64,000 nucleotides of DNA from Kofleriaceae bacterium. GTDB taxonomy: Bacteria; Myxococcota_A; Polyangia; Haliangiales; Haliangiaceae. Numbering within the stretch: position 1 is the first letter of the stretch; the number at the start of each line of letters is the position of its first letter. The notes beneath the pieces are model-generated. The model was not told where the DNA came from. It saw only the letters and a list, made by a program, of their open reading frames with translations, and made no database searches. The stretch spans positions 1 through 64,000 of the forward strand of contig JABFXX010000408.1 of assembly GCA_013368795.1 (NCBI GenBank), read 5' to 3'. Both the position numbers and the translations under genes were made by a program. This document shows, piece by piece, positions 29,453 through 39,316 of the stretch.

Positions 29453-31659
29453 TTCAGGTGCTGCTGGAAGAACTCGACCTGAACCTGTTCCTTGGCGAAC
29501 GCGAGCTTCGGATCGGGGACCATGTGCGTCGACGACAGCGTGATCACCTCGGCGCGCTTGCCCGCGACGTACATCGCCTCGATCAGCGCGAGCGTGTGCG
29601 CGAAGTGGACGTTGTCGTCGGTGATGCCATGCATGATGAGGAGCGGGCGCGACAGCTTCGCGGCGTGCGTGAGCGCGCTCGTCGAGTCGTAGCCGGCCTC
29701 GTTGTTGCGAGGCTCGCGCATGTAGCGCTCGGTGTAGCAAGTGTCGTAGAGGCGCCAGTCGGTGACCGGCGCGCCCGCGACGGCGGCGTGGAACACGTCG
29801 GGGCGCAGCAGCACGGCGAGCGCGGAGAAGTAGCCGCCGAACGACCAGCCGCTGACACCGACGCGTGACATGTCCATCTCGGGGTGCGCCTTGCCCATCG
29901 CCTGCAGCGCGGCGACCTGATCGGCGAGCGGGATCGTGATGAGGTCCTTCAGGATCGCGCGCTCCCACGCCCGGCCACGATACGGCGTGCCGCGACCGTC
30001 GCTGCGCACGACGATGAAGCCGGCGTCGGCGTACCATTGGTCGTTGAGATACGTGTCGCGCGCGGCGTCGACGGTCTGCGCGTGCGGACCGCCGTAGACC
30101 TTGAGCAGGACGGGATAGCGGCGGCTCTTGTCGAACGCGCGCGGCCGCGTGATCGCGACGTGGTGCGTGCGGCCGTCGAGCTTGACGGTCTCGAGCACGG
30201 TCGTCGGCACGATCGATGGGGTCGCGGCGACCGACGGGATCGGGTGCGGTGTGCCCGACGAGCCGATCGCGATGTCGTGGGTGCCGCCCGCGGTGAGGCG
30301 CGTGGTCACGACGAGCACGCCGTTCTCGAAGCTACCGGTCGACACGCCGTCCTCGCTGTCGACGCGCGACGGCTTGCCGCCGTCCAGGGGGACGCGCCAG
30401 ACCTGCGAGCGGACCGGATCGGTCGACGCCTCGACGATCGCGCTGTTGCCGTCGACGCCGACGAGCAGGCGCATGCCGAACGAGGCCTCGACGAGGCGCC
30501 TGGCGACCGTGCCGTCGGGCTTGCGCAGCTCGAGCGTCCAGTCGTCGTCGTGCGACTCGGTCGCCCACAGAAAGCCCGAGCCGTCGGGCAGCCACAGCGG
30601 CGCGCCCGGGCCGTAGCCCATGACCGCGCGGGTGTCGGGGACGTTGAGCCACGCGTCGTCGTGCTCGCGCACGATCGTCCTGGCGCCACCCTTGGCGTCG
30701 AACGCGATCACCTCGAGGTCGGTCTGCTCGCGCGTCAGGACGACGATCGTGAGCGGGCCATGCGCGGTCCAGTCGACGCGTGCGAGGTACGGGAACTTGG
30801 TGCCATCCCATGCGAGCCAGCGCGGCTCGCCGCCGGAGATGCCGATGATGCCGAGGTCAACCGATGCGTTCGGCCGGCCGGCGCGCGGGTACTTGAACGG
30901 CACCGGCTGCTTCTCGGGATGGCGCGCGTCGGCGACGTAGATCGTGTCCATCGCCTTCGTGTTGGTCCGCTGGAACACGATCTCCGTCGAGGACGGCGAC
31001 CACCAGAAGCCGCGGCCACGGCCGAGCTCCTCCTGCGCGGCGAAGTCGGCGACGCCGTACTCGACGTCCTCGCCGTGGTGCGTGAGCCGCTTCGCGGGCG
31101 CCTGCGCGACCGCCGACGTGATCCAGAGGTCGCCGTCGCGGACGAACGCGATGTGCTTGCCGTCGGGCGACAGGCGCGGGTCGTAGGCATCGCCCTGCGG
31201 ATCGATCGCGCGGCGCGCGCCGGTCGCGCGGTCGACGAGGAAGATGCGCTCGCCGAGCGGGACCATGACAGTCTTGCCGTCGTCGCTGACGCCGATGTCG
31301 ACGACGCCGCGGGTCGCGGTGCGGCTGCGCTCGCGGCGCGCCTTCTCGGCATCGGACAGGTTCTCGTCGGCGGCGCCGAGCGCGTCCTTCGCGGCGAGCA
31401 GCGTCTTCACCGCGCCGGTCTTCGTGTCGAGCTCGTAGAGGTCGGCGGCGAAGTCGCGAGGACCGGTGCGCCGGAACAGCAGGGCGCCATCGGGCGTCGC
31501 GGCCAGCGGGGTCGGCCGGCCGAGCCTGAAGTTGTACGTCTCGGCGGATTCGGTGAGGAGCGTCGCGTCGAGGGTGGGCCAGGAGGAGGTCATGGGCGTC
31601 TTTGCGCTGGGGTGCGCGCATCCCGCGGCAAGCAGGAGCGCTGCGATCGGGGCACGCAT
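29449..31659 (-). CDS. Prolyl oligopeptidase family serine peptidase (DPP IV/S9-like), lipoprotein
   Basis: GVSGWSFGGYFSALAVL (GWSFGG), HGITDDNVHFAHT; N-term MRAPIAALLLAAGCAH. Confidence 0.93.
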   Translation of the reverse strand: MRAPIAALLLAAGCAHPSAKTPMTSSWPTLDATLLTESAETYNFRLGRPTPLAATPDGALLFRRTGPRDFAADLYELDTKTGAVKTLLAAKDALGAADENLSDAEKARRERSRTATRGVVDIGVSDDGKTVMVPLGERIFLVDRATGARRAIDPQGDAYDPRLSPDGKHIAFVRDGDLWITSAVAQAPAKRLTHHGEDVEYGVADFAAQEELGRGRGFWWSPSSTEIVFQRTNTKAMDTIYVADARHPEKQPVPFKYPRAGRPNASVDLGIIGISGGEPRWLAWDGTKFPYLARVDWTAHGPLTIVVLTREQTDLEVIAFDAKGGARTIVREHDDAWLNVPDTRAVMGYGPGAPLWLPDGSGFLWATESHDDDWTLELRKPDGTVARRLVEASFGMRLLVGVDGNSAIVEASTDPVRSQVWRVPLDGGKPSRVDSEDGVSTGSFENGVLVVTTRLTAGGTHDIAIGSSGTPHPIPSVAATPSIVPTTVLETVKLDGRTHHVAITRPRAFDKSRRYPVLLKVYGGPHAQTVDAARDTYLNDQWYADAGFIVVRSDGRGTPYRGRAWERAILKDLITIPLADQVAALQAMGKAHPEMDMSRVGVSGWSFGGYFSALAVLLRPDVFHAAVAGAPVTDWRLYDTCYTERYMREPRNNEAGYDSTSALTHAAKLSRPLLIMHGITDDNVHFAHTLALIEAMYVAGKRAEVITLSSTHMVPDPKLAFAKEQVQVEFFQQHLK

Positions 31660-31686
31660 CGGCCGGGAGTATGCCGGTTTTTTGCC

Positions 31687-31701
31687 CACCCGGACCGGGT
31701 G
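31687..31701. promoter_or_regulatory. Perfect 7+1+7 dyad CACCCGG-A-CCGGGTG between divergent genes
   Basis: Read directly; lies between start codons at 31659 (-) and 31717 (+). Confidence 0.5.
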
Positions 31702-31716
31702 CGGGACGATTGCAAC

Positions 31717-32091
31717 ATGCGCAAGGAACGTCGGCGCCGCCGCGCCGAAACTCAGACTCTCGCGATGAGGTACCAGCTCGACGATTGCTGCCGCGATGGC
31801 GCGATCCAGGCCATGGTGATCGCCGACAGCGAAGGCCTGCCGCTCGCGTCTGCGGGAGATTCGTACGCGTGCGACGAGGTCGCGGCGCGGATGGTCCACG
31901 TCGGCGCCCGCATCAAGGAGTTCAACGGCACGCTGCTCGGCGGCGGCACGCGGTGGGACGTGCAGATGACGAAGGTCAGCGTCGACGGCAGTGAGCTGCT
32001 CGTCTGCGCGGTCGGCGGTACGCCCGAGCAGCGCAAGCGCCAGATCGCGCGCGGCGCAGCGGGTGCGCTGCGGATCCTGCACGCGGCGTGA
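31717..32091 (+). CDS. Roadblock/LC7-like domain protein
   Basis: AIQAMVIADSEGLPLASAGDSY; C-terminal part of track ORF 29884..32091. Confidence 0.6.
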   Translation: MRKERRRRRAETQTLAMRYQLDDCCRDGAIQAMVIADSEGLPLASAGDSYACDEVAARMVHVGARIKEFNGTLLGGGTRWDVQMTKVSVDGSELLVCAVGGTPEQRKRQIARGAAGALRILHAA

Positions 32092-32127
32092 CGGCGCTCG
32101 CTTCGAGGCATCTGCTAGCCTTGGAGC

Positions 32128-32586
32128 ATGCGCACCGCGATTCTTCTGACGGTCGTCCTCGCCGCGTGTAGCTCGCCGAAGTCCAAGTCGGACGTGGGCA
32201 CCGATGAGGCCGCGAAGCTCTTGCTCGATCGCAACTGGATCGATCGCATGCCCCAGACGGAGCGCGACAAGCTGCACGTCTATCGCTTCGTGCCGTCGAT
32301 GGGCGGCGGTGTGTTCCAGGACCGCACGATCTTCAAGGGCACGTTCGAGCTGTTCATGTTCAAGGTCGAGGGCGACCACATCCGGTTTGTCCTGCCCGAG
32401 ACCAAGCAGGACGTGCGCAGCCAGTTCAAGATCGAGAACGTGTCGGGACCCGAGCCGTTCGATCTGAAGCTGACGGTGTTCTCGGATCCGCGCGGTCCGC
32501 ACGAGTACTACGGCATGCGCAGCGAGACCGACCGGAACGGTCAGCAGCTCGAGCAGCGGCTACACGCGCTGCCCGCTGCGAAGTGA
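32128..32586 (+). CDS. Hypothetical lipoprotein (152 aa)
   Basis: Lipobox VLAACSS. Confidence 0.65.
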   Translation: MRTAILLTVVLAACSSPKSKSDVGTDEAAKLLLDRNWIDRMPQTERDKLHVYRFVPSMGGGVFQDRTIFKGTFELFMFKVEGDHIRFVLPETKQDVRSQFKIENVSGPEPFDLKLTVFSDPRGPHEYYGMRSETDRNGQQLEQRLHALPAAK

Positions 32587-33831
32587 TCTGCGGCTGATCT
32601 GGACGAGCCGCTCCGCCGGCAGATCCGCGTGCGGATCCGGTGCGTCGAGCGGCTCGACGACGAGCTCGAACAGGCCGCAATCGAACGGCGTGCCCGGCGC
32701 GGGCGTCGCCGGGACGATGCGCTCGCGCAGGCCCTGCTTCGCCAGCGTGCGCGCGCGGTAGTGGCAGTACGGGTTATTGCCCGGCCTGCCGAGCACGCTG
32801 TGCGCGGTGAAGCTGCAGCCTCCCATGCACGTGGCGGCGAACGGGCAGGTCCGGCAGAACCCCCACAGATCGTCGACGGTGCGGTGCCGCGTGAACGCGA
32901 GCTGCGGCGCGTGGTCCCAGATCTCGGCGAGCGGGCGTGCGCGGACGTTGCCGCCGACGTACGGCGCGCTCTGCAGCGACGGGCAGCCCTTCACGCCGCC
33001 GTCGGCCTCGATGCCCATCACGAAGCGTCCGGCCTGGCAGCCCTGCCAGTGATCGCGGTCGGTCTCGGCGACCGAGCGCAGCAGTGTCTCCTCGGGACCG
33101 AAGTAGCCGAGGTTGTTGCCGGGCGTGATCACGATGCCGTCCGTGCGAGCGCGCTGCTTGAGCGCGGCGATACGTGGCACGACATCGGTCAGCTCCCATG
33201 GCTGGAGCAGTAGCTCGGGGCGATCGGCGGCGCGGCCGAGCGGCGCGGTCAGCTGGATCTGCCACGAGCCGATGCCCCTGGCGCGGAGCAGCTCGTAGAG
33301 CGGCTCGAGGTCGCGATGGTTCAGGCGATTGAGGTTGATGTTCGACGACGTCGGCACGCCCGCGGCGCGCAGCCGATCGAGTGCGGTCATCGCCGCGCCC
33401 CAGCTGCCGCGCAGGTTGCGCATGCGATCGTGCGTGGCCGGCAGGCCGTCGATCGAGACGCCGGCGTGCGTGAGCCCGGCGCTCGCGAGCTCGCGCGCCA
33501 GCTCGTCGGTGATCCCGCGCCCGCCGGTGACGAGCGCGGCGCCGATGCCGCGTGCGGTGAGCGCGCGGACGATCGCGAGGAACCCGTCGTGGAGGTACGC
33601 CTCGCCGCCGATCAGCGCGACCTCACGCGCGCCCAGCGCGGCGAGCTGGTCGACGACACCGAGCGCCTCGTCGGTGGACAGCTCGCCATCGCGCGCGACG
33701 CCGGCGCGCGAGCCGCAGTGGGTGCACGCGTGATCGCAGCGCAGCGTCAGCTCCCACACGACGTACGCCGGGAACGGCCGCTCGCGCACGACGTTCAGCC
33801 GCCTCCGATCGCGGCTGTCGCGCTCGGTCAC
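32560..33831 (-). CDS. Radical SAM protein with SPASM domain
   Basis: CDHACTHC (CxxxCxxC) and SPASM pattern CQAGRFVMGIEADGGVKGC...CRTCPFAATCMGGC...C. Confidence 0.93.
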   Translation of the reverse strand: MTERDSRDRRRLNVVRERPFPAYVVWELTLRCDHACTHCGSRAGVARDGELSTDEALGVVDQLAALGAREVALIGGEAYLHDGFLAIVRALTARGIGAALVTGGRGITDELARELASAGLTHAGVSIDGLPATHDRMRNLRGSWGAAMTALDRLRAAGVPTSSNINLNRLNHRDLEPLYELLRARGIGSWQIQLTAPLGRAADRPELLLQPWELTDVVPRIAALKQRARTDGIVITPGNNLGYFGPEETLLRSVAETDRDHWQGCQAGRFVMGIEADGGVKGCPSLQSAPYVGGNVRARPLAEIWDHAPQLAFTRHRTVDDLWGFCRTCPFAATCMGGCSFTAHSVLGRPGNNPYCHYRARTLAKQGLRERIVPATPAPGTPFDCGLFELVVEPLDAPDPHADLPAERLVQISRRSLRSGQRV

Positions 33832-34223
33832 TCGGCTGCCTTCGGCTCGCTCGGCGGCTCGGCGACCTTCATCGACGTGTCGCGCCAACCGTCGACGCCG
33901 TCGCAGTTCTGGTCGACGCCGTCGCCGAACACGTCGGCGGCGCCGGGGTAGCGATTGCGATTGTTGTCGTCGCAATCGATCTCGTTGCTCGCGCCGTCGC
34001 CGTCGACGTCTGCCGGTCCACCGGATTGCGGCCCCGGGCGATAGCGGCCGGCCGGGCCGTAGCACGCGGCGAGCAGCACCGCGCCGGTCGCACCGACGAG
34101 CGCGCGCAGGATCTTGCCGCTCTTTGCGAGCAGCGTCGGCGCAGGCAGCGGCGCGTCGCAGTGCAGGCAGGCGAGCGCGGCACCGCGCGGGGTCAGGCCA
34201 TTACAGCGAGGGCAGGTGTGCAT
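33828..34223 (-). CDS. Zinc-ribbon + TM + MopE-like metal-binding-motif protein (131 aa)
   Basis: CPRCNG...CLHC; ILRALVGATGAVLLAAC; DVDGDGASNEIDCDDNNRNRYPGAADVFGDGVDQNCDGVDG. Confidence 0.8.
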   Translation of the reverse strand: MHTCPRCNGLTPRGAALACLHCDAPLPAPTLLAKSGKILRALVGATGAVLLAACYGPAGRYRPGPQSGGPADVDGDGASNEIDCDDNNRNRYPGAADVFGDGVDQNCDGVDGWRDTSMKVAEPPSEPKAAE

Positions 34224-34257
34224 CGATACCGGATCAACGCACCCGGCTGAGGCCAGC

Positions 34258-36924
34258 TTACAGCGGGCGCCGGCGTCGCCCCGCGATCGCGATCACGCCG
34301 AGCGTGAGGAGGATCGAGCCTTCGCCGCCACTTGCCGAGCAGCAGCCGCCACCGCCGGACTCGATCATGTCGACGCATTCGCGCGTGCAACCATCGTCGT
34401 CGAGCAGGTTACCGTCGTCGCACTGCTCGCCGACGTCGAGGTAGCCGTCGCCGCAGCGCGCGATCTTCGTCAGCGCGACGATGCACACGTCGTCGAGGTT
34501 CCAGCCGCCGAGCTGCTTGCTGCCGTCGGTCTGCAGCGACCACTTGATCTGCAGCATGCCGTCGCGCACGTACGGCGTGACGTCGATGTCGTGCAACCGC
34601 CACTCGCGATCGACGTGATCGAGCCCGCCGTTTTGCGCCTGCTTGTTGCGCCACACCTCGGTGTCGTTCGCGCTGATCGATGCCTGGTCGTACGTCGCGT
34701 CCTCGACGGTGAGCCAGCGCCGATACTGCAGGTGCACCTGATCGAAGCTGCCGACGTCGATCAGCGGGCTGTACGCCGCCGACACGAGGTTCGCGCGGTA
34801 GCGGCCATCGCTGCTGACATCGGTCCCGAACACGCCGCCGCCGGAGTACGCGCTCGCCGGATCGCCCCCGGGGCCGGACGCCTGCGGCATGCCCCACTGC
34901 CACTCGAAGCCGACGTTGCTCGACTGCTCCCAGTTCGGATCGGCGTCGAACGACTCGCACCACACGCGCTTCGGCTCGCCGAGCATGAGCTGATAGAGCG
35001 GATCGGCCGCGTTCGTCGGGAACGCCTGCGTCGTGCCGTCGTCGTACTCGACCTCGACGGAATACGACACGACGGTGCCATCGGGCAGCGCGGGCAGCTC
35101 GCCCGTCCAGGTCGAGCCTTCGGCGACGAGCTCGAATACGCTCGGCACGCCATCGCCGACCTGCCACGCGACGGAGATCCGCGTGACGGTCATCGCCGGG
35201 CAGGCGGTATCGGTCGGCGTGTCGACGGTCAGCGTGAGCTTGCGTCCGTCGACGGCGGGCGTCGACACGGTCGTGCCGCGATAGCCGTCGACGAGGCCGT
35301 GGCGGCCGAACGCGCGCTCGATCGCGCAGTAGTTCGGCGTGCCGTTGTCGAGGTCGGCATCGTCGTCGTCGGCGATGAGCGCGGCCTCGAACGTCTTCGG
35401 GAGGTCGCTCGAGCGCGCCATCACGCCGGTGAAGATCCTGTCGATCTGCTGGCGCCCCTGTGCGGCCCCGAGCCCGGCGACGAGCAGCTTGCGCAGGTCC
35501 CACAGCGTGCCCGAGATGATGAGCCCGGTGATGTGCGGGTCGAAGTCGACGTCGATCGGATAGACGCGCTCGTAGCCGCTCGGATCGATGTGCCGCAGCG
35601 GCGAGTCGTCGTAGTACATGCCGCGGCCGACCGCAGGATCGTCGGTGATGTTTGCCGCGAAGAAATCCGCGAGGCCCTCGCCGAGATGGCCGTCGGAGTC
35701 GCCGCCGGCGCCGGGGATCACGGTGTGCGAGTGCACCGAGTGTCCGAACTCGTGAAACACGATGTCGCCGACGCGGCCCGTGTTCTGGCACGTCGTGCTC
35801 GACCGAAAGAAGTGGACGTCGTTGCCCGTCGAGTACGCGTTGCACTCGCCGCTCTCGTTGACGAAGAAGTCGAGCTGCTGGTCGAGCCAAGGCGCGAGCG
35901 CCGGGTTGACGATGCGCGCCTGCGCCTTCGCGACGGTGGCGTATATGAACGTCGAGAGCTGCGCGTCGGAGAGCTCGTCGCTCGAGAGATTCCACACCGC
36001 CGATTGCCCGGGCTGGACCGGCAGCGAACCGGTCGCGAGCGCGCCCGCCTGGTTGATGATCCGCACATCCGGTCCCGACAGACCGGGCGTGACCGTCGCC
36101 GCCGAGCTGCCGGTCCACGAGAACGAGCCGTTCGCTGCGGTCGTCGTCGCGAGCGAGTTGACCGTGATCGCGGCGTTGCCAACCGCGAGGTCGTCGCGTG
36201 CGCCGTTCGCGTGGCGCAGGCCGGCGTTGTACTTCAGCGTGCCGGTCGCGAACATGATCTTGCTGTCGCGCGCGAGCGGCGTGCCGTCGGCGGCGACGTA
36301 GACATCCCAGCGATCCGGCGAGGTCGTCGACGCGACATCGAGCACGTCGGCGACGCGGTAGCCACCGCTCGTCTCGACGACGACGCGCTCGCCCGTTGGC
36401 GTCGCCGCGGTCGTCAGCGCCGTGTCGGCGAGCATCCACGCCTCGACGCGGCCGCGCATCGCCGAGTACGCGGCGCGCGTCGTCGGCACCGCGGGTGTCA
36501 CGTTCGGCTTCGCGCCGTCGAGCACCGCGAACAGCCGGTCGCCGCGCGGGCCGCGGCCGAACACGACCGCGAGCTGAGCGCCGACGACGCGCATGCCGCG
36601 ATACGTCTGGCGAAACCCGACGGTGCGCAGCTCGCCGTCGCGCGAGTTGCCGATGACGATGAAGTCCGCGGCGGTCGCGCCCGGCGCGAGCTGGGCGATC
36701 CGCGCGGCGAGGAACGCGCGCGCCTCTCGCTCGGCGATCGCACCGTCGTCGACGGCGCCGGGCGCATCGATCGGTCCGCCGGCGATCCGCGTGATCTTGC
36801 CGGCGGTCTGGGTCGCGGGCTTGCCTGCAGCGGACCCGAGCTTGCGCGGCGCGAACGCGTACCCCGGAGCGCTCGCGAGGAGCACGGCGAGGGCGAGGAC
36901 TGCGCGCACGCCCAACCATGGCAC
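34258..36924 (-). CDS. M36 (fungalysin-like) metallopeptidase with MYXO-CTERM-like tail
   Basis: HEFGHSVHSH zinc motif; signal peptide MPWLGVRAVLALAVLLASAPGYA; C-term GGGGCCSASGGEGSILLTLGVIAIAGRRRRPL. Confidence 0.9.
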   Translation of the reverse strand: MPWLGVRAVLALAVLLASAPGYAFAPRKLGSAAGKPATQTAGKITRIAGGPIDAPGAVDDGAIAEREARAFLAARIAQLAPGATAADFIVIGNSRDGELRTVGFRQTYRGMRVVGAQLAVVFGRGPRGDRLFAVLDGAKPNVTPAVPTTRAAYSAMRGRVEAWMLADTALTTAATPTGERVVVETSGGYRVADVLDVASTTSPDRWDVYVAADGTPLARDSKIMFATGTLKYNAGLRHANGARDDLAVGNAAITVNSLATTTAANGSFSWTGSSAATVTPGLSGPDVRIINQAGALATGSLPVQPGQSAVWNLSSDELSDAQLSTFIYATVAKAQARIVNPALAPWLDQQLDFFVNESGECNAYSTGNDVHFFRSSTTCQNTGRVGDIVFHEFGHSVHSHTVIPGAGGDSDGHLGEGLADFFAANITDDPAVGRGMYYDDSPLRHIDPSGYERVYPIDVDFDPHITGLIISGTLWDLRKLLVAGLGAAQGRQQIDRIFTGVMARSSDLPKTFEAALIADDDDADLDNGTPNYCAIERAFGRHGLVDGYRGTTVSTPAVDGRKLTLTVDTPTDTACPAMTVTRISVAWQVGDGVPSVFELVAEGSTWTGELPALPDGTVVSYSVEVEYDDGTTQAFPTNAADPLYQLMLGEPKRVWCESFDADPNWEQSSNVGFEWQWGMPQASGPGGDPASAYSGGGVFGTDVSSDGRYRANLVSAAYSPLIDVGSFDQVHLQYRRWLTVEDATYDQASISANDTEVWRNKQAQNGGLDHVDREWRLHDIDVTPYVRDGMLQIKWSLQTDGSKQLGGWNLDDVCIVALTKIARCGDGYLDVGEQCDDGNLLDDDGCTRECVDMIESGGGGCCSASGGEGSILLTLGVIAIAGRRRRPL

Positions 36925-36999
36925 GAGTCTCGACCCGGGGGCGAACCGAGGAGGAGTCGGCCCGAACCGACCGTGATCGCGGTCATCCGCGGCCGGGAG

Positions 37000-37335
37000 C
37001 TACTGCTCGCAGGCGGCGTACTCGAGGCAGTTCGTCGCCTTCGAGGTGCACTCGGCCTGCTTGCGCATGCCGGCCTTCGTCCCGTCGTCGAGCGACTGGT
37101 ACAGCTCGCGCGCGTTCGACATGAGCTGCGCGGTCTCACCGGTGAACACGGCGCGACACAGGCCGCGCCAGCGATCGATCGTCAGCTCGTGCGAAAGAGC
37201 CGCATCCGAGCCGGAGCCATCGAGCTGTTCGCAGCGCTCGAACATCGCTGCGGCCTTGCTGCACAGCTCGGCCTCCTTGCTCACGCCGCCCGGCTTGCAA
37301 GCCGCGAGCAGCAGGAGCAAGGAGACGGCGCGCAT
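37000..37335 (-). CDS. Small Cys-containing lipoprotein (111 aa)
   Basis: MRAVSLLLLLAACKPGG lipobox. Confidence 0.65.
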   Translation of the reverse strand: MRAVSLLLLLAACKPGGVSKEAELCSKAAAMFERCEQLDGSGSDAALSHELTIDRWRGLCRAVFTGETAQLMSNARELYQSLDDGTKAGMRKQAECTSKATNCLEYAACEQ

Positions 37336-37336
37336 G

Positions 37337-38593
37337 TCAGGCCCGCGCCACCGACGAGGACTTGGTCTTGCCGGCCGGCTTCTTCGAGGCGGCGGCCTTG
37401 CCGTTGCCGTTCGTGACGGCGTGACCGTTGCCGGCCTTCGCGTGGTCCTTGAGCTTGTCGACGAGCGGCGTCGCTTCCCACGTGAAGTCCGGGATCTCGC
37501 GGCCGAAGTGACCGTACGCCGCCGTCTGGCGGAAGATCGGGCGGCGGAGCTTGAGCTCCTGGATCAGCATGCCGGGGCGCGCGTCGAACACCGCGGAGAC
37601 CGCCTTCGTCAGCTTCTCGTCGGAGACGACGCCGGTGCCGAACGTGTCGACGAGCATCGACACCGGCTCGGCGACGCCGATCGCGTACGCGAACTGGACC
37701 TCGCAGCGCTTCGCGAGACCCGCCGCGACGACGTGCTTCGCGATGAAGCGCGCGTAGTACGCGGCCGAGCGATCGACCTTGCTCGGATCCTTGCCCGAGA
37801 ACGCGCCGCCGCCGTGGCGCGCGTAGCCGCCGTACGTGTCGACGATGATCTTGCGGCCGGTGAGGCCGGCGTCGCCGTGCGGGCCACCGATGACGAAGCG
37901 GCCGGTCGGGTTGATGTGGATCTTCGTCTTGTTGGTGACGAGCTTCGCCGGGACGATCGGCTTGATGACGTACTCGCGGATCGCCTCCTCGATCGTCTTC
38001 TGCTTCACCTTGTCGTCGTGCTGCGTCGAGACGACGATCGCCTCGATGCCGGTGATCTGGCCGTCCTCGTAGCGCACCGAGACCTGCGTCTTGCCGTCGG
38101 GGCGCAGCCAGTCGATGCCCTTCGTCTTCTTCTTGCGAACCTCGGCGAGCTTGTGGGCCAGCTGATGCGCGAGCTGGATCGGCATCGGCATCAGCTCCTT
38201 CGTCTCGTCGCACGCGTAGCCGAACATGAGGCCCTGGTCGCCTGCGCCCTGCTTCGACGGGTCGCCGCGATCGACGCCCTGCGCGATATCGGGAGACTGC
38301 TGAGCGACCGCCACCATCACGGCGCACGAGTCCGCGTCGAAGCCCATATCGGAGCTGGTGAACCCGATCTCCTTCACCGTCTGACGAACGATCTTCGGAT
38401 AGTCGAGCACGGCCTTCGTCGTGATCTCACCGGCGAGCAGCACGAAACCCGTCTTCGTGACCGACTCGCACGCGACGCGGCTGTTCGGATCCTGAGCGAG
38501 GCAAGCGTCGAGGACGGCGTCCGAGACGGCGTCGCACAGCTTATCCGGGTGACCTTCGGTGACGGATTCAGACGAGAACAGGTGACTAGCCAT
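37337..38593 (-). CDS. metK: S-adenosylmethionine synthase
   Basis: [56 protein letters not shown]. Confidence 0.97.
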   Translation of the reverse strand: MASHLFSSESVTEGHPDKLCDAVSDAVLDACLAQDPNSRVACESVTKTGFVLLAGEITTKAVLDYPKIVRQTVKEIGFTSSDMGFDADSCAVMVAVAQQSPDIAQGVDRGDPSKQGAGDQGLMFGYACDETKELMPMPIQLAHQLAHKLAEVRKKKTKGIDWLRPDGKTQVSVRYEDGQITGIEAIVVSTQHDDKVKQKTIEEAIREYVIKPIVPAKLVTNKTKIHINPTGRFVIGGPHGDAGLTGRKIIVDTYGGYARHGGGAFSGKDPSKVDRSAAYYARFIAKHVVAAGLAKRCEVQFAYAIGVAEPVSMLVDTFGTGVVSDEKLTKAVSAVFDARPGMLIQELKLRRPIFRQTAAYGHFGREIPDFTWEATPLVDKLKDHAKAGNGHAVTNGNGKAAASKKPAGKTKSSSVARA

Positions 38594-38604
38594 GTGTTGG
38601 CGGG

Positions 38605-38633
38605 ACTATTCAGGTTCAGGCGTCCGCTGTCAA
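38605..38633 (-). promoter_or_regulatory. Sigma70-like promoter TTGACA-N17-AATAGT upstream of metK
   Basis: Reverse strand TTGACAGCGGACGCCTGAACCTGAATAGT. Confidence 0.5.
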
Positions 38634-38659
38634 CGGAGGAACGAGGTACCATAGCGGAG

Positions 38660-39307
38660 ATGCGACTGTGGCTAATCGCATGTCTGGTGGCCCTCGTAGC
38701 GTGCGGTGGCAAACCTCCGATTCCCAAGCGAGGCGTCGTCGAGGGAGATCTCGGAGCGTGGAAGTTCCGTCGGTTCCAATCGGTGCTCGACGTCGAGGTC
38801 TGGGTCGATAACAACAGCGCCGTCGCATACACGGCGAGCTACGTCCCCGAAGACATCGAGAAGCGCGGCCATCCCGAGGACAAGGACGTCGTGAACGTCT
38901 TTGTTACACGTTACGAGAAGGACGACGGCGTGCTGCGCCAGACCGTGAAGTTCGTCCGCAGGCTCGGCGCTGAAGGCGGCTATCAGGTCGACGAGCACAA
39001 GATTGGCGGCGCGCGCGTACTGACGATCAACGGCCACGGCGAGACCTGGGTCATGTGGGCTGCGAAGAATCACGTCGTGAAGGTCGGCGGCCGCGGCCGC
39101 GAGTCGGTGCCCGATTCCGTCGTCGAGAGCTACGCGGATCGCTATCCGTCGGTGATCGCGGGCGGCGTGCTCGAAGGACCGCTCCCGGTGGGCCCCGACA
39201 ATGCCGTCGAGCAAGAGGACAAGCCGGAGTACGACGCGAATAACCCTCGGCCCGATCTCGAGAAGTACGACCCGAAGAAGACCAAGATCCCCGACAAGAA
39301 GAAGTAG
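38660..39307 (+). CDS. Hypothetical lipoprotein (215 aa)
   Basis: MRLWLIACLVALVACGGKPP lipobox. Confidence 0.7.
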   Translation: MRLWLIACLVALVACGGKPPIPKRGVVEGDLGAWKFRRFQSVLDVEVWVDNNSAVAYTASYVPEDIEKRGHPEDKDVVNVFVTRYEKDDGVLRQTVKFVRRLGAEGGYQVDEHKIGGARVLTINGHGETWVMWAAKNHVVKVGGRGRESVPDSVVESYADRYPSVIAGGVLEGPLPVGPDNAVEQEDKPEYDANNPRPDLEKYDPKKTKIPDKKK

Positions 39308-39316
39308 TCTTCGCTC

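Noticed and set aside
34114-37416. 1100-aa + strand ORF
   Set aside because: Antisense to the M36 peptidase and lipoprotein genes; composition-driven open frame.
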